Shown one piece after another: positions 27,569 to 37,751 of a DNA stretch of 64,000 bases (its first letter is position 1; each line of letters opens with the position of its first letter). The stretch is from Acidobacteriota bacterium (GTDB taxonomy: Bacteria; Acidobacteriota; Terriglobia; Versatilivoradales; Versatilivoraceae), in assembly GCA_022826755.1 (NCBI GenBank), contig JAJDUG010000064.1, positions 62,001 to 126,000 of the forward strand, given 5' to 3'. Both the position numbers and the translations under genes were made by a program. The notes beneath the pieces were generated by a model that searched no databases, was not told where the DNA came from, and worked only from the letters and a program-made list of their open reading frames with translations.

Positions 27569-28732
27569 CTACAACTCCCGCAGTGCACTCAGAATGCTTT
27601 CCCTGGCAGCCCCTCGCGCCGGCAGCAGTCCGCCCAGAAGCCCCATGATCGAGGCAAATCCAACCCCGACCGCCACAATTGCCGGCGAAAGTCGAAAATC
27701 GAAACCGGTCTCGCTGAAGGTGAGATTGTTGCCGATGCCGGACTCCAGACCATGCAGCGGCAACACCAGCAGCACCCCGATCAACCCGCCCAGCAGCGAA
27801 AGCAGCAGCGACTCGATCACGAAGGCCAGCAGGATGCTGCCGCCGGAAAAACCCAGGACCCGTAGCGTGCCGATCTCCCGCGAGCGACGGGCCACGGCGG
27901 CATACATGGTGTTCATGGCGGCGAAGCAGCTTCCGACGGCCATGATGACGGCCACGAAGATGCCCAGAAACTTTACCGGCTCGGCCGAGGCGGTCTGTTC
28001 CTGGTAGTAGTCCACTTCCCTCTTGCCTTCCAGGTAAAGCCGTTGATCGTCCGCCAGGGAGTTCCGGAGCGCCTGCAGGCTCACCGGGTCGGAGGCACGC
28101 ACCAGGACCGAGGAAAGGACCTCCATGCGATTGGAATCGGTAGCGAGTTGATTGAGGCCGACCCAGATCTCGCTGTCGAAGGCGGTACTACCGGCGTCAA
28201 GAACACCGACCACATTCCAGTCGCCACGGCCGATGCGCAGCCGATCTCCCACGCCGGCGTTGACGTACCGCCTGGCGATTGATTTCCCGACCACGACTTC
28301 CCGCTGACCCGGCTGGAACCAACGGCCCTCGATCAACTTCAGGTTGGGACGCATGCGGATTCCCATCGGGGGCAGGCCCCGGATGTTCACGTTGGCCCCC
28401 TCGGGACTGTTGTGGCGCGGCAAATTGATGACAGTCACAATTTCGGGAGAAACCATCGGCTCCCCCTCCAGTTGCTGAATCCCCGGCTTGTTCCGAATAT
28501 TCGACACGGCCTCGCGGTTGATCTGGCTGACCAGCTCCGAGAGGGAGTTCTTCCTCATTACCAGCAGGTGGAGCGGATGGCCGGTGGCCTGGAGAGCCTT
28601 TTCCAAGCCTCCGACCAAGGCGAGAATCCCCAGCAGCACTGCCACCGTAAGCCCTATGCCCAAGGCCGTCATGACCGTGGTGGTCTTGCGGACCGTCAGG
28701 TTCTTCAGGTTGTAGGAGAGAGGCAAAGGCAT
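27569..28732 (-). CDS. FtsX-family ABC transporter permease
   Basis: Permease with one N-terminal helix (residues 18-41, TTVMTALGIGLTVAVLLGILAL), a large extracytoplasmic MacB-type domain and three C-terminal helices (IFVAVIMAVGSCFAAMNTMYAAVARRSREIGTLRVLGFS, LAFVIESLLLSLLGGLIGVLL and the last at about 355-378). The AVARRSREIGTLRVLGFSG segment between helices is the FtsX-domain signature. At 387 residues it is a normal size. It is followed by the adaptor gene with only a few bases between. Confidence 0.92.
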   Translation of the reverse strand: MPLPLSYNLKNLTVRKTTTVMTALGIGLTVAVLLGILALVGGLEKALQATGHPLHLLVMRKNSLSELVSQINREAVSNIRNKPGIQQLEGEPMVSPEIVTVINLPRHNSPEGANVNIRGLPPMGIRMRPNLKLIEGRWFQPGQREVVVGKSIARRYVNAGVGDRLRIGRGDWNVVGVLDAGSTAFDSEIWVGLNQLATDSNRMEVLSSVLVRASDPVSLQALRNSLADDQRLYLEGKREVDYYQEQTASAEPVKFLGIFVAVIMAVGSCFAAMNTMYAAVARRSREIGTLRVLGFSGGSILLAFVIESLLLSLLGGLIGVLLVLPLHGLESGIGNNLTFSETGFDFRLSPAIVAVGVGFASIMGLLGGLLPARGAARESILSALREL

Positions 28733-28886
28733 GTCGAGACTCAGAGCCCTTCAATCGATTCGGCAATTTCGACCGCCGAGAAGAGGGCCGCCCGGCCAGG
28801 ATGGGGCCGGCCAAATCGGGTCAAGCGCTTCAAGGCCAACTCTCTTTCCGCCCTCTGCCCACCGACTGGTTGAGCCCAGAAGCCTC

Positions 28887-30044
28887 TCACCCCGTATGCC
28901 TGAGGGCCGATGTGATCGGCAGCCGGGTGGCTCCCAGGGCCGGGACCAGGGAACTCAGGATGCCGATGGCCAGGGCAATGGACAGGCTGATGAGGAACAC
29001 CGGCGTCGAAAAGGACAGCCCCGAAAGCATGAGCTGCGACTGTCGCAAATACCCCGACGCCCCCCAGGCCAGGCCGCAACCCAACAGGCCCCCTGCCAGG
29101 GAAATCAGGACGGCCTCGGCCACGATCATGCCCAGCACCTTGCCGTTGGTAAATCCCAGCGTCTTGAGCACCCCGATTTCAGTGATTCGCTCGCGCACCG
29201 ACATGCCCATGGTGTTGGCGGCCACCAGCAGAATGGTGAACACCAGGGCACCGCAAATGCTGAGCAGGAACACCTTGACGTTGCCCAGCATGGAAACGAA
29301 GCTCAACTGGAAGGCCCGCTCGGTTTCGGTCTTGGTCTGCCGCTCCGAATTTCGATAGAGATCGTCGATTTGCCGTGCGATGCGAGGCACCGCCTCGGCG
29401 GAATCCGCCAGGATGCCAAAGGTGCCCACCATCCCGCGCCGGGACTGGGGCAGTCCCTCTTCCAGGTATTTCCGGTGAAAATACATCGCATAGTCCTGGT
29501 TTTCGACATCGCTTTCGAAGATGGCCCGAACGGTCAATTCCAGGTCCATCGGATAGATGTCTCCCTTGATCGTAATTCGCTGGCCCAGCTTGAAGTTCAG
29601 CCGTTCGGCCAGGGTCTTGCCGACGGCTGCAGCCGTGCGCTCCGACTGAAAGGCCTCGAGTTGTTCAGGAGGGACGGCGAACTCCGTATAGACTTCGAAG
29701 ATCCTTCCCGGGTCGGTGGCGAAACGCGGAAAGAAATTCTCGGGCCGATTGTCGATATACACCCCACCGAACCAGGAGGTGGGCACCAGTTCACGCACGC
29801 CGGGTACCTTGCGGATCTGCTGTTCGTAGTATTCGGGAAGGGAGAAGGTCAGAGAAACCCGATTTCGGGTCACCAGCCTCAGGGCCTGCTCCGGAGGCCC
29901 TTCCTGGTGGTAGAAGGCGTAATAGACCGAAAGGAGCACCCCCAGGAGAAACAGCGAAATACTGATGCTGGCAACCGTCAGCAGCGTTCGACGCCGGTTG
30001 CGCAGTGCGTTCTTGAGAGCCAGGCCCAGGGTGTCCCGGAACAC
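28887..30044 (-). CDS. FtsX-family ABC transporter permease, second copy
   Basis: Paralogue of the downstream permease, 385 residues, with the same layout: an N-terminal helix after KNALRNRRRTLLTVASI, a periplasmic domain (about 40-265) and three C-terminal helices; the signature region is MSVRERITEIGVLKTLGFTNG. First gene of the four-gene efflux cluster. The frame continues to a TTG at 30089 (15 more residues), but the GTG at 30044 gives the usual short N-terminus; neither has a strong ribosome-binding site. The 154-bp gap to the next permease contains no element I recognise. Two different permeases suggest a heterodimeric transporter. Confidence 0.88.
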   Translation of the reverse strand: MFRDTLGLALKNALRNRRRTLLTVASISISLFLLGVLLSVYYAFYHQEGPPEQALRLVTRNRVSLTFSLPEYYEQQIRKVPGVRELVPTSWFGGVYIDNRPENFFPRFATDPGRIFEVYTEFAVPPEQLEAFQSERTAAAVGKTLAERLNFKLGQRITIKGDIYPMDLELTVRAIFESDVENQDYAMYFHRKYLEEGLPQSRRGMVGTFGILADSAEAVPRIARQIDDLYRNSERQTKTETERAFQLSFVSMLGNVKVFLLSICGALVFTILLVAANTMGMSVRERITEIGVLKTLGFTNGKVLGMIVAEAVLISLAGGLLGCGLAWGASGYLRQSQLMLSGLSFSTPVFLISLSIALAIGILSSLVPALGATRLPITSALRHTG

Positions 30045-30141
30045 GGTGAGTCTCGCTTCCTGCGGGAAGGAGAATGCTTGTCCCGCCAATTCTCAGATTA
30101 TCACAACTCTCGCCGGCCCGATAAAGGCGCCTTCGGCACCC

Positions 30142-30327
30142 TTATCCAGCTTCCCGGGTGTCTTCGCGCAAGAGGCTGGAACACCCGCGGCAATGGGTTC
30201 TTCGCCGCGCGTTCAGCATCCCGCAACGCCGGCACCGAATGTACATGAAGTGGGTGAACCACTGGGTCAGCAGGGCGCTCCCACCCAGGATCAGCACGGC
30301 CAGCAGGACATTGAGGGCTGTTTCCAT
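30142..30327 (-). CDS. Small membrane-anchored zinc-ribbon protein
   Basis: A 61-residue protein with one N-terminal transmembrane segment (about 7-28, VLLAVLILGGSALLTQWF) followed by a compact zinc ribbon CRRCGMLNARRRTHCRGC (32-49). Function unknown. It could be a real small gene or a conserved leader; the four correctly spaced cysteines after a membrane helix argue for a real protein. It lies between the NupG-like transporter and the ABC cluster, all on the minus strand. Confidence 0.6.
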   Translation of the reverse strand: METALNVLLAVLILGGSALLTQWFTHFMYIRCRRCGMLNARRRTHCRGCSSLLREDTREAG

Positions 30328-30404
30328 GACGGGAGCACCTCGAGACCGGCGGCGGCTCCACCGGGGTCCGGGCAGCCCATGCCGCCAGGCGCGGACGGCG
30401 CGCG

Positions 30405-31622
30405 CTATCTTGACCGCGTTGCTTCGTCTTCCGCCACCCTGCCAGGTCTGAAGAACAAGGCAAACAGAACCAGAACCACCGCTGCCGCCACCGCGGGCAC
30501 CAGCCAGATCTCATCCCAATGGTGCTGCACGGCGCCATCCACACCCGGGAAACTGTAATGCTGCACCACCAGCCCGGAGACCCTGGCGCCCACGAACATG
30601 CCCAGGCCCAGGGTGACCAGGGCGATGAATCCCTGGGCCGCTGCCCGCACCCGGATGGGGGCCTTGCGGTCCACGTAGACCTGGCCGGCCACGAAAAAGA
30701 AATCGTAGCAGATGCCGTGCAGCAGAATGCCTCCCAGCAACATCCACAGGTGCTCGCTGCCGTCACCCCAGGAAAAAAGCAGATAACGGGCCACCCAGGC
30801 AGCCATGCCGATCAGCAGCGTCCCCTTGAGTCCTACCCGGGTCAGGAAGAAGGGCATGGCCAGCATGAAGAGAATTTCAGAGCCCTGCCCCAGGGTCATC
30901 TTGCTGGCCGCCTGGCTGACGCCGATCTCATTGAGGAACAGGTTGGTGAAGGTGTAATAGAACTGCAGGGGAATGCAGAGCAGAAACGATCCGGCCACGA
31001 AGATGGCAAAGGACCGTTCTCTCATCAGGCTCAGGGCATCCAGGCCCAGCAGACCCCGGAGGCTGAAGGGCTGGCCGCCTCCCCTGGGAGGGGTGTGGGG
31101 CAGCAGCAGGCAGTAGAGACCCATCAGCACCGACGCACCCGCGGCAATCTGCAGCGGCAGGTGGCTGGCCTCCAGGTGCAAGCGGCCCACCAGCAATCCC
31201 GCGGCGATCCACCCGATGGTCCCCAGCACTCTCACCCTGGGGAATTCCCTTTCCGGACTCTCCATGTGGTGAAAGGAAAGGGAGTTGGTGAGCGCCAGAG
31301 TCGGCATGTAGCACAGGGTGTAGATCAACAGAACCGGGAAGAGGTGGCTGAAGTTGTCCAGGCCGGAAACCCAATACAGCAGGAAGCCTCCCACGAGATG
31401 CAGTCCCGCAAGCACCTTCTCCGACGCGAAGTACCGGTCGGCCACCAGCCCCATGAAAAACGGAGAGATCATGGCCGCGATGGCCGTGGTGGCATAGGCC
31501 CAGCCGATCTGGCTGTCGCTGAAGCGCAGCGTCTGGCTCAGGTAGGTGACCAGGGTGACGTACCAGGCCCCCCAAATGAAATACTGCAGAAACATCATGG
31601 CCGAGAGCTTCAGGCGGACCAT
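30405..31622 (-). CDS. NupG-like nucleoside/proton symporter (MFS)
   Basis: Major-facilitator protein of the nucleoside:H+ symporter family, inner membrane. The 405-residue protein has about 12 hydrophobic segments and the family start [63 protein letters not shown], and [14 protein letters not shown] in the middle, which is the pattern of NupG/XapB relatives. Its start lies three bases after the stop of gltX, which suggests cotranscription. Substrate (nucleosides or other) is inferred from family. Confidence 0.88.
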   Translation of the reverse strand: MVRLKLSAMMFLQYFIWGAWYVTLVTYLSQTLRFSDSQIGWAYATTAIAAMISPFFMGLVADRYFASEKVLAGLHLVGGFLLYWVSGLDNFSHLFPVLLIYTLCYMPTLALTNSLSFHHMESPEREFPRVRVLGTIGWIAAGLLVGRLHLEASHLPLQIAAGASVLMGLYCLLLPHTPPRGGGQPFSLRGLLGLDALSLMRERSFAIFVAGSFLLCIPLQFYYTFTNLFLNEIGVSQAASKMTLGQGSEILFMLAMPFFLTRVGLKGTLLIGMAAWVARYLLFSWGDGSEHLWMLLGGILLHGICYDFFFVAGQVYVDRKAPIRVRAAAQGFIALVTLGLGMFVGARVSGLVVQHYSFPGVDGAVQHHWDEIWLVPAVAAAVVLVLFALFFRPGRVAEDEATRSR

Positions 31623-31625
31623 TCC

Positions 31626-33089
31626 TCAACCCTCCGGGTCATTCTTCACCCAGGACGTCCCCGACAGGCGGGCCACGGTTCGTTCCTGTCCCAGAGCCAC
31701 CATGACCTCGAAGATTCCAGGAGCGACCGCCCGCCCGGTCAGCAGCGCCCGGGCCGCGTTGATGAGGAGAGCCGCCTTGACCCCATTTTCGGCGGCAAAG
31801 GTGCGCAGGGCCGACTCCGCCTCCTCCAATTCGAAAACCGGCAGGGATTCGAGCCGCGCGGCCAGTTTGGGCATCAGAAGCGGCAGGGTTGCGTTCTTGA
31901 GGAATTTCCGGCGAGCCTTGTCTTCGATCTCGAATTCATCGGTGAAGAAGGCTCTTCCCTGGGTGGTGAAGTCGGACACCATGCGGACGCGCTTCTTGAG
32001 CAAATCGATCACCTTCAGCGTCCAGTCCCTCGCGGAGGAGCCGAGTTGCTCTTTCCAAAGCCCCTCCCCTTCCAGTTCGCTCCTGATCAAGGGATACAGC
32101 CTCTCGGCGGGAGCATTGCGCAGATACCGGCTGTTGAACCAGTCCAGCTTCTCCTGGTTGAAGACGGCGTTGCTCTTCTGAACTCCCTCCAGAGTGAACT
32201 GGCGGACCAACTCATCGGTGGAAAAACACTCCGTCTCGCTTTTGGGCGACCAGCCCAGCAGGGCCAGGAAGTTGCAGAACGGAGCCGGCAGGTAGCCCTG
32301 ATCCCGATAGGAGGTCACGGCTGTAGCCCCGTGTCGCTTGCTGAGCCTGGTCCGGTCGGGACCCAGAATCAGCGGGAGGTGCGCAAAGACGGGGACCGGG
32401 CGATCCAGGGCCCGGTAGAGAAGAATCTGCTTGGGGGTGTTGGAGATGTGGTCGGCGCCGCGGACGACGTGGCTGATGTTCATGTCCAGGTCATCCAGCA
32501 CCACGCCCAGGTGGTAGGTGGGCATGCCGTCGGACCGAACCAGCACGAAGTCCTCGATCTGTTCCGTCCGGTGGGCAATCCGGCCGAAGATCCGGTCCTC
32601 GAAGGCAACCTCTCCGTCGCGGGTCCCCTTGAAACGCACCATGCTGCTCAGACCGCGGGTGCGCCTCTCGCCGGCCTGGTCCGGCGGAAGTTCCCGGCAG
32701 GTATCGTCACATTTCAGGGCTTTTCCGGAGGCTGCCGCCGCCTGGCGCCTGGCGGCCAACTCCGCCGTGGAACAAAAGCAGCGGTAGGCCTTGTTTTCGT
32801 TCAAGAGTTGATCCGCCGCCTGGCGGTAGCGGTCCAGCCGCTCCGACTGCAGGAAGGGGCCCTCGTCCCAATCGAGGCCCAGCCACTGGAGGGCGCCCAG
32901 GATGTCGTCCACCATCTCCGGGCTGGAGCGCTGCCGGTCGGTATCTTCGATTCGGAGGATGAAACGCCCTCCCTGACCTCGTGCGAACAGCCAGTTGAAC
33001 AGGGCCGTTCGCGCCCCACCCACGTGCAGGGCCCCGGTAGGCGAAGGTGCAAAACGTACTCTCACACCCGGCAAGCCAAGACCCTCCAT
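31626..33089 (-). CDS. gltX: Glutamyl-tRNA synthetase GltX
   Basis: Class I aminoacyl-tRNA synthetase charging tRNA-Glu. The 487-residue protein has the HIGH-like motif PSPTGALHVGGART, the zinc/CP region with CSTAELAARRQ, GADHISNTPKQILLY, and the KMSKS-like LSKRHGATAV, then a helical anticodon-binding C-terminal domain. Full length, so it is GltX rather than the short Glu-Q-RS. The start is uncertain by a few codons (no clear ribosome-binding site; the conserved block starts VRVRFAPSPTG). Upstream is an R2 repeat, downstream the NupG-like gene. Confidence 0.96.
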   Translation of the reverse strand: MEGLGLPGVRVRFAPSPTGALHVGGARTALFNWLFARGQGGRFILRIEDTDRQRSSPEMVDDILGALQWLGLDWDEGPFLQSERLDRYRQAADQLLNENKAYRCFCSTAELAARRQAAAASGKALKCDDTCRELPPDQAGERRTRGLSSMVRFKGTRDGEVAFEDRIFGRIAHRTEQIEDFVLVRSDGMPTYHLGVVLDDLDMNISHVVRGADHISNTPKQILLYRALDRPVPVFAHLPLILGPDRTRLSKRHGATAVTSYRDQGYLPAPFCNFLALLGWSPKSETECFSTDELVRQFTLEGVQKSNAVFNQEKLDWFNSRYLRNAPAERLYPLIRSELEGEGLWKEQLGSSARDWTLKVIDLLKKRVRMVSDFTTQGRAFFTDEFEIEDKARRKFLKNATLPLLMPKLAARLESLPVFELEEAESALRTFAAENGVKAALLINAARALLTGRAVAPGIFEVMVALGQERTVARLSGTSWVKNDPEG

Positions 33090-33410
33090 GAGTGATTGGA
33101 AATCGCTGCGTGCAAATGTCGGGAAGAGGTTAGCCGGGCCCCCGTGCCGGCAGGTGGATCATTCGAGGAAAAAGCCAATCGCTTAATGAAGACGAACCAC
33201 GAATGGACACGAATGAACACGAATAGACAAGGAGACGGATGCATCTCATTCAAAGACAGGCGGTGCCAAGATGCCTCCCTATTGTTGTGCTCTTGGCGTG
33301 ACTTCCCGTCCCTAGTGAATGCCCCTCAATTAGCTTCAGTAAGGGTGGCCTGAATCGGTGTCGAAGGGATTCGGAATTCCGGAGTTCCGGAGTTCCCATC
33401 CCGATCGCTC
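33090..33410. other. Intergenic region with an R2 repeat
   Basis: 321 bp between gltX and tpx; most of it is the R2 copy at 33146-33345. The remaining 65 bp toward tpx include the short near-palindrome GGAATTCCGGAGTTCC, which could follow the tpx transcript end. Confidence 0.65.
33146..33345 (+). repeat. R2 repeat, modules A+B+C
   Basis: Module A GTGGATCATTCGAGGAAAAA, module B GACGAACCACGAATGGACAC with CACGAAT units, and module C from about 33255, ending CCTCAATTAGCTTCAGTAAG. It has the same order and length as 5147-5330. Confidence 0.8.
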
Positions 33411-33929
33411 TTAAACGGCGTCCCTGGTGGCAGCCAGCGCCGCATCGTAGTCGGGATGGGAGGCAATCTCCTTCACATACTCGACGTGGCGAAGCCGGCC
33501 GGCGGCATCCACCACGAAAATGGCCCGGCTGTTCAACCGAAGCTCCTTGACCAGGGTGCCGTAGCTGTTTGCAAAGGACATGTCCCGGTGATCCGAGAGT
33601 GTCTGGAGGTTTTCCGCCTCGGCCGCCCCGCACCAGCGCTTCTGGGCGAACGGCAGATCGGCGGAAACGGTCAGGACCACCACGCCGTCGCCCAGACCAG
33701 CAGCCTCCTGGTTGAATCGCCGGCTCTGCTGGTCGCAGACCGGGGTATCCAGCGAGGGAACCACGCTGATGAGGCGCACCTTGCCCGCCGAATCGGAAAG
33801 CCCCACGGGTGCGAGATCGTTTGAGAGCAGCGAAAAGTCGGGGGCCGGGTCACCCGCCTTCAACTCGGGCCCGATCAGTGTCAATGGATTCCCCAGAAAT
33901 GTTGTGGCTCCAGCTCTTTCCTGCGCCAT
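33411..33929 (-). CDS. tpx: Thiol peroxidase Tpx
   Basis: Atypical 2-Cys peroxiredoxin that reduces peroxides with thioredoxin. The 172-residue protein has the peroxidatic Cys65 in SLDTPVCDQQSRRFN and the resolving Cys100 in FAQKRWCGAAE; the spacing of 35 matches the E. coli enzyme closely. ISVVPSLDTPVCD and YVKEI..HPDYDAAL are family features. A strong ribosome-binding site AAGGAGGA precedes ATG 33929. It appears monocistronic, 114 bp after the acs stop region on the same strand. Confidence 0.95.
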   Translation of the reverse strand: MAQERAGATTFLGNPLTLIGPELKAGDPAPDFSLLSNDLAPVGLSDSAGKVRLISVVPSLDTPVCDQQSRRFNQEAAGLGDGVVVLTVSADLPFAQKRWCGAAEAENLQTLSDHRDMSFANSYGTLVKELRLNSRAIFVVDAAGRLRHVEYVKEIASHPDYDAALAATRDAV

Positions 33930-34043
33930 ATTTTCTATCCTCCTTGGATGGATTGCGTCCTTTCAGCGTTTCCGAAACTCGAACTCTCCGGGCCGGCCGG
34001 ACAGCACCGCATTCTCCCGGCACATGGCACGGGCGGCCTGCCT

Positions 34044-35999
34044 CTAACCGTCCTCGTACTGACTCTTCAACTGGGCCACCACGGTGGCGTCGGCCAGGGT
34101 GGTGGTGTCCCCCAGGGCACGGCCTTCGGCGATGTCCCGCAGCAAGCGCCGCATGATCTTGCCGCTTCGGGTCTTGGGCAGCTCGGCCGTAAAGTACAGG
34201 CTCTGCGGCCGGGCAATGGGTCCGATTTTCCGGACCACGTGCTTCTTCAACTCGTCGACCTTGCCGGCGTTCCCCTCGGCTCCTTCCTTCAAGGTCACGA
34301 AGGCGGCAATGGCCTCCCCCTTGATATCGTCTTTCTTGCCGATCACCGCCGCCTCGGCCACCTCCTGGTGGTCCACCAGGGCGCTCTCCACTTCCATGGT
34401 GCTCAAGCGGTGCCCCGAGATATTCATGACGTCGTCCACGCGGCCCAACAGCCAGAAGTAGCCTTCCTCGTCCCGCTTGCATCCGTCCCCGGCAAAATAG
34501 ACGTTCTTGCCGAAGCGCCGCCAGTAAACATCCTCATACCTCTCCGGGTCCCCGTAGATGGTGCGGGCCATGGAGGGCCAGGGAGACTTGAGCACCAGGT
34601 AGCCGCCTCCCCCCAGGGGCACGCTGTTGCCAGCCTCGTCCACCACGTCGGCGTTGATGCCCGGAAGGGGAAAGGTGGCCGAACCCGGCTTGGTGGTGGT
34701 GAGTCCCGGCAGAGGCGAAATCATGATGGAACCGGTCTCGGTCTGCCACCAGGTGTCCACGATGGGGCAGCGACCCTGCCCGATCTTCTGGTGGTACCAC
34801 ATCCAGGCCTCGGGGTTGATGGGCTCGCCTACGCTCCCCAAAAGGCGCAGGGTGGACAGGTCGTGCCTGGCCGGATAGGACTCGCCCCACTTCATGACCG
34901 CCCGGATGGCGGTGGGAGCCGTGTAAAAGACATTCACGCCGTACTTGGCCACCATGGCCCACCAGCGGTCCTTGTCGGGCCAGTCGGGCGAACCCTCGTA
35001 GAGGACGCCGGTGGTTCCGTTGGCCAGAGGGCCATAGACGATGTAGCTGTGCCCGGTGACCCAGCCGATGTCGGCCGAGCACCAGTAGACGTCCTCTTCC
35101 TTGGCGTCGAAGACCCACTTGTGAGTCAGCGACGCCCCCAGCAGATAGCCGCCGGTAGTGTGCAGAATGCCCTTGGGCTTGGCGGTGGTGCCCGAGGTGT
35201 AGAGAATGAAGAGCGGATCCTCCGAGTCCATGGGCTCGGGCTCGCAGTAGGCCGGAACATTTTCGATGGCCTGGTGCCACCAGACGTCCCGAGTTTCGTC
35301 CACCTCCACCGCGGCGGCCTCCCCGATCCTGCGGACCATCACCACCGTCTCGACGCAGGGGCAGTCCTTGAGGGCCGCGTCCACGTTTCGCTTGAGCGGA
35401 ACGATCTGCCCGCGGCGGTAGCTCCCGTCGGCAGTGATCACCAGCCTGGATTGAGCGTCGTTGATCCGGTCCCGCAGGGACTCGGCGCTGAATCCGCCGA
35501 AGACCACGCTGTGAGGGGCGCCGATTCGGGCGCAGGCCAACAGGGCGATGGGCAACTCCGGAATCATGGGCATGTAGACGGTGACACGGTCGCCCTTTTT
35601 CACTCCCAGCCGCTTCATGGCATTGGCGAACCGATTGACCTCCCGGTAGAGGTCGGCAAAGGTCAGAACCCGCTCCTCGCCGGGTTCTCCCTCCCAAATG
35701 AAGGCGGCCTTGTTGCGCCTCCAACCCCGAACGTGCCGGTCCAGACAGTTGACGGAGACGTTTATCTTCCCACCCACAAACCATTGAGCGATCGGTGGAT
35801 TCCAGTCCAACACCCGATCCCACTTCCGTATCCATTCCAGGCTCTCGGCAGCCTGGGCCCAGTAGGCCTCGGGGTCTTTGGCCGCCCGTTGGTAGATGTC
35901 CGGATCGGCCATGTTGGCGTCTCGGGAGCACTCCTCCGGAGGCGGAAAGAGGCGCTCTTCGTCCAGCAGGGCTTCAATGGGTTGATCGGAGCGATTCAT
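34044..35999 (-). CDS. acs: Acetyl-CoA synthetase Acs
   Basis: AMP-forming acetate:CoA ligase. The 651-residue protein is the normal length. Motifs: nucleotide loop [20 protein letters not shown] (approximately 260-280), [47 protein letters not shown] (hinge) and the C-terminal [14 protein letters not shown], whose lysine is the residue acetylated in the family. ATG 35999 has AAGGGGGT upstream; a longer frame exists. It is followed by tpx; acetate use would complement lactate uptake. Confidence 0.96.
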   Translation of the reverse strand: MNRSDQPIEALLDEERLFPPPEECSRDANMADPDIYQRAAKDPEAYWAQAAESLEWIRKWDRVLDWNPPIAQWFVGGKINVSVNCLDRHVRGWRRNKAAFIWEGEPGEERVLTFADLYREVNRFANAMKRLGVKKGDRVTVYMPMIPELPIALLACARIGAPHSVVFGGFSAESLRDRINDAQSRLVITADGSYRRGQIVPLKRNVDAALKDCPCVETVVMVRRIGEAAAVEVDETRDVWWHQAIENVPAYCEPEPMDSEDPLFILYTSGTTAKPKGILHTTGGYLLGASLTHKWVFDAKEEDVYWCSADIGWVTGHSYIVYGPLANGTTGVLYEGSPDWPDKDRWWAMVAKYGVNVFYTAPTAIRAVMKWGESYPARHDLSTLRLLGSVGEPINPEAWMWYHQKIGQGRCPIVDTWWQTETGSIMISPLPGLTTTKPGSATFPLPGINADVVDEAGNSVPLGGGGYLVLKSPWPSMARTIYGDPERYEDVYWRRFGKNVYFAGDGCKRDEEGYFWLLGRVDDVMNISGHRLSTMEVESALVDHQEVAEAAVIGKKDDIKGEAIAAFVTLKEGAEGNAGKVDELKKHVVRKIGPIARPQSLYFTAELPKTRSGKIMRRLLRDIAEGRALGDTTTLADATVVAQLKSQYEDG

Positions 36000-36153
36000 C
36001 AGACCCCCTTCGCGGTGACACGGCCATTCCACAGCCTGAACACAGGGGCGCTATTATACACGGCCGCCATTCGGCCGTTAACGCGATTTTCCGGCCAGGG
36101 GGCCGACCCTCCCAGGCGCCACCTGCCAAGGCAGCCGGTCTCGCGCAAGCGTC

Positions 36154-37371
36154 TCAGGACTCCCCGGTCAGCGGGTCCAGTCCCCGGAAGTACTTGGAAA
36201 GAATCTCTGCTTCCCCGGCCCGCTCACCCCAGACCACGTTCTCCTCCACCCGGATGCCGGCCACCGGCCGACTGCCTTCCCGCCAATAGAGTCCGGGCTC
36301 GATCGAAGTCACCTGCCCCGGCAACACCGGCCGGTGCTCTCCGGGACCCAGGGTCGGACGGTCCTCATGGTAGGCGAATCCAAGGCCATGGCCCAGAAAA
36401 TGGGTGATGCCCTGCTCGAATCCGGCCTCCCGCATGGCCTGCCAGGAAGCCTGGCAGAGCTGCTCTCCCGTGCTCTGTCCCGGAACGTAGCTGGCGATTG
36501 CCGCCGCCTGGGCGTCCAGGACGGCCTGGTGCAACCTCTCGAGCAATCGCGTCGGCTCTCCGACCACGGCGGCTCGCGTGATGTCGGCCCAGTACCCCTC
36601 GGCGTGGGCGCCAAGCTCCAACAGCACCGGATCGCCCTGCTCCAGCCTCCTCGGCGTGGGATGGTTGGAAAGGGTATCGGCGATCACGGTGCGCTCCGGA
36701 CCGGAGGTAATCTGCGGCATCTCGCAAAAGACGTAGTCGATTCCCAGCGAGGCCCCCTTCCTGAGGACGGCGCAATGGACCTCGGTGGCCAGATCGATTT
36801 CTCGAATGCCTGTCCGGGCCAACTGGTAGAAGACCTGTGCTCCGGCCCGCGCCACCTGGTGAGCCAACTTGAGCTTGCCGATCTCCCTGGAGGTCTTGAC
36901 CGACTTGAGCTGGTTGATCCGGTCAGCGGCGTCCTCCACCACGGGGAATATCGAAGGCAGTTCCGCCCGGATCCGGTCATAGGTCAAGCACTCCGAGGGC
37001 ATCTTGTTGGGGCCGTAGTGGTGCACCTCAAGTCGGACACCGACCTTTTCGATACCCTGCCCCGAACTCTGGGTCCGAAGCCATTCGATGACGGCCCGGT
37101 CGGGATCCACCTGGCAGCCCCGCTTGCACCAGTCGAAACAGTCGATGCTGTCGGCCCAGCTCTCCTCGGCCACGAAGGCTTCCCGCCACCAGGGCGTCAG
37201 CAGGCTGACCCCGCCGTCCCGATCCAGCAGGACGGCCACGTGGGTGCTGGCCGGCAACATGCCGGTGGCCATCAGAATGTCGTCCGGGTAGAGCAGCAGC
37301 AGGGCGTCCAATTCCCCATCGACCAGGGACTGCCGAATCCGATTCAGTCTTTCTTCGTCCGGCAAGGCCAT
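36154..37371 (-). CDS. M24 family Xaa-Pro aminopeptidase-like protein
   Basis: Creatinase/prolidase-like protein with an N-terminal creatinase domain (1-165) and a C-terminal pita-bread domain, 405 residues. Dinuclear-metal residues can be partly traced: ADITRA (second Asp), HFLGHGLGFAYHEDRP (His), TSIEPGLYW (Glu) and RVEENVVW (Glu). The first metal Asp position, normally VxxDxG, reads LLELGAHAEGYW, so Asp is replaced by Glu. The GHGLGFAYHED motif is typical. It may be a peptidase with a changed site or a non-peptidase relative. It lies between acs and an unrelated gene and looks monocistronic. Confidence 0.82.
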   Translation of the reverse strand: MALPDEERLNRIRQSLVDGELDALLLLYPDDILMATGMLPASTHVAVLLDRDGGVSLLTPWWREAFVAEESWADSIDCFDWCKRGCQVDPDRAVIEWLRTQSSGQGIEKVGVRLEVHHYGPNKMPSECLTYDRIRAELPSIFPVVEDAADRINQLKSVKTSREIGKLKLAHQVARAGAQVFYQLARTGIREIDLATEVHCAVLRKGASLGIDYVFCEMPQITSGPERTVIADTLSNHPTPRRLEQGDPVLLELGAHAEGYWADITRAAVVGEPTRLLERLHQAVLDAQAAAIASYVPGQSTGEQLCQASWQAMREAGFEQGITHFLGHGLGFAYHEDRPTLGPGEHRPVLPGQVTSIEPGLYWREGSRPVAGIRVEENVVWGERAGEAEILSKYFRGLDPLTGES

Positions 37372-37751
37372 GAGTTATCAACCCCTTCCGGTTTCAGTGT
37401 CCCGACTGCGCATCCAACGACGCCACGCCAGCACCTTGGCTGGAACCGATTTTCCGGCGGCGGTCGTGCAGGCGATGAAGACAGGGTGATCGCAACGGCT
37501 TCTGTGCTCGTCGCGCGCGGGCTGCCCACTATAGCCGCAAGCAAGATGAGGGGTCAATGGCCGGGCGGCCGTCTACGCTACGCATCCAACCGGCAGAGGG
37601 ACCATGGGAAGCCCCGGCTTGCCGGCGAGTTCTCCCCTGCCCCCTCCTGCCCTCCGAGGTTGCCAATTCCCGAAAAGGCTGTACCATGGAATGGATCGCT
37701 CACCCAGTCCCCCAACCGAGGGATTTCCTTCCCTCTCCCAAGAGTCCTGTC
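37372..37751. other. Intergenic region, no feature recognised
   Basis: 380 bp between the divergent M24 gene and the next plus-strand gene. I see no repeat from the families described here, no hairpin and no clear promoter. The frame of the downstream gene is open through part of it (alternative ATG 37686). Confidence 0.5.

Noticed and set aside
30519-33095. Very long plus-strand open frame opposite the NupG-like gene and gltX
   Set aside because: It is the antisense of two well-supported genes; GC-rich DNA leaves the opposite strand open by chance. The same applies to long antisense frames over 17006-18970, 20941-22848 and 33948-36407.
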